In this document: positions 25,325-32,231 of the stretch, piece by piece
Position numbering within the stretch: position 1 is the stretch's first letter
How the letters are laid out: each line of letters begins with the position of its first letter
Source: Labrenzia sp. OB1
Lineage (GTDB): Bacteria; Pseudomonadota; Alphaproteobacteria; Rhizobiales; Stappiaceae
Assembly: GCF_001624695.1 (NCBI RefSeq)
Contig: NZ_JSEP01000006.1
Span: 279,692-311,922 of the forward strand
Length of the DNA: 32,231 bases
Reading direction: 5' to 3'
The notes under the pieces: generated by a model
Seen by the model: only the letters and a program-made list of their open reading frames with translations
The model's database searches: none
Told to the model about the DNA's origin: nothing
Translations under genes and position numbers: made by a program

Positions 25325-27121
25325 ATGTCAGCTCATCGTATTTCAGCCCAGGAGACTGGTCTCTTCAGCCCGGCCCCTCCCGGCGTTCCAATGAGCTCAA
25401 TGCTGGAGAAGCTGGAATACGCGCTTCAGCCTGTCGCCGATATCGGAACCGGTGTTGTCTATGGCTACGAAGCCCGGCTTCTTAACATCGACCTGTGCGG
25501 CGCGGACTCGCCCGGCGACCTGTTCGACCGCGCCTGCGCCGAGGGTGTCCTGGCGGAACTGGAAACTTCCCTCCTGCGCAAGGCTCTCGAGCAGTTCAGC
25601 CGCCTGAACATCGCCCAGGATTCCAAGCTCTACTTCAAACTGGATTCACGCAACCTTGGCGAGGAGAACGATCCGCGCATGGAGCTGGCGGATCTGGTGC
25701 GCGAAGCCGCGCTTGAGCCGAATCAGATCTGCCTGGAATTCTCCGAGCGCCACCGTCAGACGTTCGATGATGTCACCCATCATGCCATCAGCGGCCTCAG
25801 ACAACTCGGCTTTCTGGTGGTACTGGACGATTTCGGACGCGGATCTTCCGAGTTGCGGCTTCTGCATGACCTGTCTCCGGACTTCGTCAAGATCGACCGT
25901 TTTTTCCTGAACGGCATCGACAGTGACCCGCGGCGCAAACTGTTCGTCACCACCGTCACCAATCTCGCCCATGTGCTCGGCGCGCGGGTCATCGCAGAGG
26001 GCGTTGAGACCGAACGCGAATTCAAGGCATGCCGGGACGCGGGATGCGACCTCCTGCAGGGTGAATTCGTTGCCGGCCCCTTTCAGGACGCCTCCCAGGC
26101 AAAGCTCTTCTACGATCATATCCGCCCCGCCGGATCCGGCCGCAAGCAGCGGGACGAACAGGAGCGCATCCGCAACGAGCTGCTGCTGTTACCCACCATT
26201 CAGTCCAGCGTATCCATGAACGAGCTTCTCGACATGGTCGTCCATAACCAGGAAGCCAACGTTATCCCGGTACTGGATTCCAACAGGGAACCGCGCGGAC
26301 TGATCCACGAACGGGATCTGAAGGCCTATCTGTACGCGGGCGCTCCGGAGGATGAGGACACAAGAGCCGCGCTGGACTTTCCGCTTCGCTCCTTTGTCCG
26401 TGCCTGCCCGGTTGCCGATATCGATTCCAACGCGGACATGCTCCTGGTGACCTTTGCCTCCTCGATCAATTCGGACGGCATTATCATCACCGAGAATTTC
26501 CGGTATTGCGGCTTTCTGTCCGCAACCTCGCTCCTGAAGATCATCCACGAGAAACGTTTGCAGGAAGCGCAGGACCAGAACCCCCTTACCCGCCTGCCGG
26601 GGAATGGCGCCATCATGCGCTTCATTTCGCAAACCGCCGGCAAGGGATCGAAGGTCAGGCACCTGTGTTACCTGGATTTCGACAACTTCAAGCCCTTCAA
26701 CGATACCTACGGCTATCGGCAGGGCGACAGGGCCATCATCCTGTTCAGCGAACTTCTGCAGCGACACATTTCCGGAAAAGGCACCTTTGTGGGACACCTT
26801 GGAGGGGACGACTTTTTCGCAGGCTTCTCAAATAGCGACCAGACAGATGTCGCCGCAAGACTGCTCACCCTCCAGCGTGCCTTCCGCGTGAACGTGGAAA
26901 GCTTCTATGAGCCTGAGCATCGCGCCCAGGGGTATATCGAGGCCCAGGACCGGTTCGGCACCAATCGCCGGTTTCCGCTGCTGCAATGCTCCATCTCTAT
27001 CCTGACCCTGCCGCGCAACACGACGCTGCACCCGGACCAGCTGAATGACGAGATCTGGAAGCTGAAACGGGCTGCCAAACGCTCCGACGACGGTCTTGCG
27101 GTCAAGTGCCTTGCGGCCTGA
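25325..27121 (+). CDS. EAL-CBS-GGDEF cyclic-di-GMP signalling protein, motifs altered
   Basis: A 598-residue cytosolic protein with three parts: EAL (about 28-270), a CBS-pair-like region (about 285-410: [27 protein letters not shown]), and GGDEF (about 418-575). In EAL the metal/catalytic residues E49 (as EAR, not EAL), E138, D168-D169, K189, E225 and Q245 are at canonical spacing. The usual Asn of the NLS motif is missing (YFKLDSRN), and the arginine of EAxLR is not conserved. The GGDEF signature reads GGDDF (493-497), the usual GH..GD is GYRQGD, and no RxxD inhibitory site precedes it. It may therefore be a poor enzyme and act as a c-di-GMP- or nucleotide-sensing effector. No membrane segment is seen. 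ATG 25325 has AAGGAT upstream. Its 3' end overlaps murI by 20 bp. Confidence 0.88.
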   Translation: MSAHRISAQETGLFSPAPPGVPMSSMLEKLEYALQPVADIGTGVVYGYEARLLNIDLCGADSPGDLFDRACAEGVLAELETSLLRKALEQFSRLNIAQDSKLYFKLDSRNLGEENDPRMELADLVREAALEPNQICLEFSERHRQTFDDVTHHAISGLRQLGFLVVLDDFGRGSSELRLLHDLSPDFVKIDRFFLNGIDSDPRRKLFVTTVTNLAHVLGARVIAEGVETEREFKACRDAGCDLLQGEFVAGPFQDASQAKLFYDHIRPAGSGRKQRDEQERIRNELLLLPTIQSSVSMNELLDMVVHNQEANVIPVLDSNREPRGLIHERDLKAYLYAGAPEDEDTRAALDFPLRSFVRACPVADIDSNADMLLVTFASSINSDGIIITENFRYCGFLSATSLLKIIHEKRLQEAQDQNPLTRLPGNGAIMRFISQTAGKGSKVRHLCYLDFDNFKPFNDTYGYRQGDRAIILFSELLQRHISGKGTFVGHLGGDDFFAGFSNSDQTDVAARLLTLQRAFRVNVESFYEPEHRAQGYIEAQDRFGTNRRFPLLQCSISILTLPRNTTLHPDQLNDEIWKLKRAAKRSDDGLAVKCLAA

Positions 27122-27944
27122 CGCTCCTGTCATTTGTCAAAACAAGCCCGAACCCGGCCAGTAGCCTTTCCAGTACAGGATCCTTTGGCGCAGACGTGAA
27201 TACGGCGCTGTCCGATGCTTGCACCGGCCCTTCCGCCACAGTGCTGCCCAGAACCCGCACAAGTTGACGCGCAATGGCTTCCGCCGGGTCCAGCCAGTCC
27301 ACCGGCCATGGCGCGATCTTGCGGAAGCGGTTGGCCAGAAGCGGATAATGCGTGCAGGCCAGCACGATGATGTCGGTGCGCCGCCCCTCCCGCTCCACGA
27401 AACAGTCCGAAATTTCCGCCAGAAGGTCGTCATCAGAAACCGCGTCGCCGCGCATATGGTGTTCCGCCAGCTCCGCCAGCGTGTCGGAGCCCACCAGACG
27501 CACGTGGCACTGGCCGGCGAAACTGTCGATCAGGCCCCTGGTATAGGCGCGGCGCACGGTGCCCGGAGTTGCCAGTACCGAAATCAGGCCGGAAGACGTC
27601 CGCTCCGCCGCCGGTTTGATCGCCGGTACCGTGCCGACGAAGGGCACCTGCGGATGAGCCTTGCGCAAGGCCTCGCCGACAAGGGTGAAGGCGGTGTTGC
27701 AGGCGATCACGACCGCCTTGGGGCGATGGGCCGCGATGAGGCCTTCGAAGAGCGACAGGAGCCGCGCCTTGAGATCGGCTTCGGGCCAGCGGCCGATCGG
27801 AAAAGCCGCGTCATCGGCGACATAAAGCAGATGCTCGTAAGGCAGCAGATAGCGGGCTTCGCGCAGAACCGTCAGTCCGCCGAGCCCGGAATCGAAGAAG
27901 AGAACCGGACCCACCGGTGTCGCGGGGGACGCCTCATTCTTCAC
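27102..27944 (-). CDS. murI: Glutamate racemase
   Basis: Makes D-glutamate for peptidoglycan in the cytosol. The paired catalytic cysteines are C82 in ACNTAFT and C197 in ACTHYPLL. The N-terminal [12 protein letters not shown] supplies D18-S19. The 280 residues are normal. The start lies inside the end of the upstream TrmJ-like gene (11-bp overlap), indicating one transcript. The gene's end overlaps the convergent EAL-GGDEF gene by 20 bp, with no room for a terminator. Confidence 0.95.
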   Translation of the reverse strand: MKNEASPATPVGPVLFFDSGLGGLTVLREARYLLPYEHLLYVADDAAFPIGRWPEADLKARLLSLFEGLIAAHRPKAVVIACNTAFTLVGEALRKAHPQVPFVGTVPAIKPAAERTSSGLISVLATPGTVRRAYTRGLIDSFAGQCHVRLVGSDTLAELAEHHMRGDAVSDDDLLAEISDCFVEREGRRTDIIVLACTHYPLLANRFRKIAPWPVDWLDPAEAIARQLVRVLGSTVAEGPVQASDSAVFTSAPKDPVLERLLAGFGLVLTNDRSVRPQGT

Positions 27945-28746
27945 TTTTGCTGCCGCCCCGCTTCTTGCGCGGCCGGGTTTCGCGCTTTTCCAGCGCGGCG
28001 ATCACGCCGCGCAGCGAGCGGACTTCCTGGTCTGTCAGTTGCGCCTTCTGGAAAATGTTGCGAAGTGTCAGAACCATATGCGGGCGCCGCTCGGGTGGAC
28101 GGAAGAATGTCGCCGCGTCCAAAGCCCCTTCCAGGTGCTCGAAGAAACGCACGATCTCGTCCTTGTTCGCCGGGGGATGCTCTTCTTCCGACAAAAGGAA
28201 AGGCAGCGCGCCGGATGTGGCATGCTTGCGCCACTCATAGGCACACACCAGCACCGCCTGAGCGATGTTCAGGGACGCGAAATCCGGATCGACGGGCAAG
28301 GTGACGATTTCGTCCGCCAGAGCGATCTCATCGTTGTTGAGGCCCCAACGTTCGCGTCCGAACAGATATCCCGTGGCATGCGCGTTTTCACCCAGTTGCA
28401 CGGATTTGGCCGCGGCTTCATCCGGCCCGCGAACCGGTTTGGAGACCTCCCGGGCGCGCGCCGTCGTCGCGAACACGAACTGCAGATCGGCTACCGCAGC
28501 CTCGACGCTGCTAAAAACCTGCACGTTGTCGATGACATGATCCGCCCGAGCCGCGGCGGCGCGCGCGCTGTCGCTTGGCCAGCCGTCGCGCGGGTTGACG
28601 ATCCTGAGGTCGACCAGTCCGAAATTGGCCATGGCCCGCGCCGCCGTGCCGATATTCTCGCCAAGCTGCGGCTCGCACAGGATCACCGCCGGCGGCTTTG
28701 CCGTCACGTTGCGGGCTTCATCCCTGATTTTCGCGTTCTTGCTCAT
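27934..28746 (-). CDS. trmJ: TrmJ-like SpoU-family RNA 2'-O-methyltransferase
   Basis: SAM-dependent knot-fold methyltransferase of 270 residues, probably modifying tRNA (TrmJ targets position 32). The three SPOUT motifs are in order: [15 protein letters not shown] (about 29-43), [19 protein letters not shown] (about 136-154) and [16 protein letters not shown] (about 160-175). The helical C-terminal extension (about 190-262) is typical of TrmJ rather than TrmH or TrmL; the tail is very basic ([10 protein letters not shown]). I start at ATG 28746 (MSKNAKIRD); a longer frame to 28851 adds an unlikely 35 residues. It overlaps murI by 11 bp as its upstream operon partner. Confidence 0.88.
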   Translation of the reverse strand: MSKNAKIRDEARNVTAKPPAVILCEPQLGENIGTAARAMANFGLVDLRIVNPRDGWPSDSARAAAARADHVIDNVQVFSSVEAAVADLQFVFATTARAREVSKPVRGPDEAAAKSVQLGENAHATGYLFGRERWGLNNDEIALADEIVTLPVDPDFASLNIAQAVLVCAYEWRKHATSGALPFLLSEEEHPPANKDEIVRFFEHLEGALDAATFFRPPERRPHMVLTLRNIFQKAQLTDQEVRSLRGVIAALEKRETRPRKKRGGSKSEE

Positions 28747-28957
28747 GGGAGCCGGATTTAGCGGTTTCTTGGAAAAATGGAAAGCTGGTTCAAACCGTTT
28801 TTCCGGCGCCCGAAACTTGACGGGAACAGGCGACTCTTTCCGGAACAACAACCGGAAGACAACTTTAACGAGTTGATTCTTTTAACAAAAATTATGACGT
28901 GAAGTCGCGATCCGGGTAATAATTGATAAAAACAACAATGCGAATCATGAAGTCACC

Positions 28958-29398
28958 ATGCCGATGCCGCAAACCCATTTTCACGCTTCCCTGGACTTCG
29001 ACGCCTTCCTTCTGGATGTTCGCGACACCTGCATACTGCAGACACATCATCAGGCCTACCAAACCCTGCGCGCGGTTCTTCACACCTTCCGTGCCTACCT
29101 GACCACCGCGCAGGCACTTGAATTTGCAAACATCCTGCCGGCTGTCACAAGGGCAATCTTCGTCGAGGACTGGGTCGAGGATTGGCAGCCTGAAGAAACG
29201 CCCCCGTCCTTTCCGAACCGCAACGCGCTGACGCGCAAGGTCAAATCCGTGCGCCAGAACCACAATATGGCTCCGGACAGCGCAATATCGGATGTCGCAA
29301 AGGCCCTCAGACGATCCTCGGTCGATGAAAGACAGCTGGATCGCGTGCTTGCCAGATTGCCCGAGGGCGCGGTCGATTTCTGGACGCCTCACTCCTGA
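28958..29398 (+). CDS. DUF2267 family protein
   Basis: A 146-residue soluble protein with the DUF2267 pattern: an amphipathic helical bundle with THHQAYQTLRAVLHTFRAYLTTAQALEFANILPAVTRAIFVEDW at about 30-74. The second half is more variable and ends in DERQLDRVLARLPEGAVDFW. Function of the family is unknown. The start ATG 28958 has no clear ribosome site. Two other ATGs just upstream are in different frames. The upstream 28870-28957 is A+T-rich and divergent to the trmJ gene, so it probably holds both promoters. Confidence 0.82.
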   Translation: MPMPQTHFHASLDFDAFLLDVRDTCILQTHHQAYQTLRAVLHTFRAYLTTAQALEFANILPAVTRAIFVEDWVEDWQPEETPPSFPNRNALTRKVKSVRQNHNMAPDSAISDVAKALRRSSVDERQLDRVLARLPEGAVDFWTPHS

Positions 29399-29500
29399 TG
29401 CCTGCTGTCGGACTTGCTTCCGATTGCCTTTTCGTCAGCCTTTGCTAGAACTCCCCGGGACAGGCCGTCTCCGCCTTCCGGAGGGCTGGCAATTGATTGC

Positions 29501-29514
29501 GTACAATTGTATAC
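29501..29514. promoter_or_regulatory. Operator-like palindrome upstream of isocitrate dehydrogenase
   Basis: The core TACAATTGTA is a perfect 10-bp palindrome inside GTACAATTGTATAC, itself flanked by GC / GC. It resembles GntR-type operators and lies about 80 bp before the dehydrogenase start, in a promoter-like A+T-rich stretch. Which protein binds is unknown. Confidence 0.45.
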
Positions 29515-29577
29515 GCATTTCGAAATTCCATCGGAGCACGCGATTTCCGCTCCACAGGATAACGTACCTAACGCTAA

Positions 29578-31809
<2,232 letters not shown>

Positions 31810-31835
31810 CCTGACAGAAGACCTGAAACGACGAA

Positions 31836-31861
31836 AAAGGGCGGCCATTCGGTCGCCCTTT
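31836..31861 (+). terminator. Intrinsic terminator of icd
   Basis: An 11-bp stem with one G-T pair (AAAGGGCGGCC / GGTCGCCCTTT) and a 4-base loop. It sits 26 bp after the icd stop; five A residues precede it and TTT ends it. Confidence 0.85.
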
Positions 31862-31935
31862 ACACTTCTGAGACAGGCGCTCGTCCTCCCTCGCCTGCCC
31901 GAAAACAGTTCTTCATCGTCATGCCATGGCTTGAC

Positions 31936-32231
31936 CCACTGCTGTCCGGTTTAAATTGGATTAAGGTTTAGGGTCATCTGCCTTGTGTCTGTTTCCGGTG
32001 GTGGTTTGTGAGTGTTTAGTGCGTTGATTGTGCGTCGATGCATGAGGTTGAGGCGAACAAGGCGTGCGAAGGCGAGTGGTTGCTTGACTGCGGTCTGGGT
32101 CGCCTGAGCGGCTCTCAGCAGGATATAGGCGATCAAGGCGATGAAGATCTGGATGCGTACGGCATTCTCGGACGTTCCGAGGAAATGCCGGATCTTCAGG
32201 TTCTGCTTGATCCACTTGAAGAACAGCTCGA
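31936..32231 (-). mobile_element. Second copy of the IS4-family element (3' part, cut by the window)
   Basis: From 31936 the sequence is the reverse complement of the end of the left IS, apparently without any base change over about 296 bp, but with one 41-codon unit (32104-32226) instead of two. The last five window bases match those preceding unit 1 in the left copy. The flank before the tip ends GCTTGAC, the same seven bases found beside the left copy's 3' end. The element continues beyond the window. Confidence 0.95.
31951..32231 (-). CDS. IS4-family transposase, C-terminal part
   Basis: The last 93 codons of the transposase, entering the window just after the catalytic glutamate (LFFKWIKQ onwards) and ending in MTLNLNPI. 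The sequence is the normal, non-duplicated form of the protein at 104-1381, so this copy may be the functional one. The N-terminus and the two catalytic aspartates lie outside the window. Confidence 0.93.
   Translation of the reverse strand, partial: ELFFKWIKQNLKIRHFLGTSENAVRIQIFIALIAYILLRAAQATQTAVKQPLAFARLVRLNLMHRRTINALNTHKPPPETDTRQMTLNLNPI

Overview
The window is high-GC bacterial DNA with compact operons, GTG starts and alphaproteobacterial gene types: TAXI-type TRAP transport, monomeric NADP-isocitrate dehydrogenase, TtcA, a TrmJ-type methylase next to murI, and DUF2267. The overall look is that of a marine or host-associated alphaproteobacterium of the Stappiaceae/Labrenzia-Roseibium kind; this is an inference from gene content and style, not from a database match. 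Housekeeping genes (rpsD, murI, trmJ, ttcA, icd) show it is ordinary chromosome, not a plasmid or island.

Both ends of the window are copies of the same IS4-family insertion sequence in inverted orientation. The left copy (1-1396) is complete and carries an in-frame 123-bp tandem duplication in its transposase; the right copy (31936-32231) is cut by the window edge and has a single copy of that segment. Starting exactly at an IS tip and stopping inside another copy is what a short-read contig bounded by repeats would look like.

From left to right: (i) 1397-2221, a repeat-bearing intergenic region and a small exported-looking protein; (ii) 2252-5660, a translationally coupled hydroxyisobutyrate-dehydrogenase-like/aldehyde dehydrogenase pair with a divergent LysR regulator; (iii) 5702-5767, a nested palindromic repeat, then ttcA; (iv) 6959-12735, a LysR regulator, a cytoplasmic-looking sulfatase/phosphonate monoester hydrolase and a TAXI-type TRAP transporter (fused permease plus binding protein), with a 10-1-10 LysR-box-like palindrome ahead of the sulfatase: a candidate uptake-and-cleavage system for an organic sulfate or phosphonate ester; (v) 12893-14490, a secreted unknown, a Gmad2-LysM protein and a cupin; (vi) 14606-24115, an arginine deiminase region: NhaC antiporter and DUF1622 protein on the minus strand, and divergently a YfcC/ArcD-type antiporter, arcA, arcB, arcC and a Ca2+-type P-type ATPase, closed by a bidirectional terminator shared with rpsD; (vii) 24226-29398, rpsD, an EAL-CBS-GGDEF protein with altered catalytic motifs, murI, a TrmJ-like methylase and a DUF2267 protein; (viii) 29593-31861, monomeric isocitrate dehydrogenase with its terminator.

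Functionally the most coherent units are the sulfatase-TRAP operon and the arginine deiminase operon. In the latter, arginine is exchanged for ornithine and degraded to ammonia, CO2 and ATP, while adjoining Na+/H+ and Ca2+ pumps suggest a link between ATP from arginine and ion or pH homeostasis. No rRNA, tRNA, CRISPR array or prophage was found.
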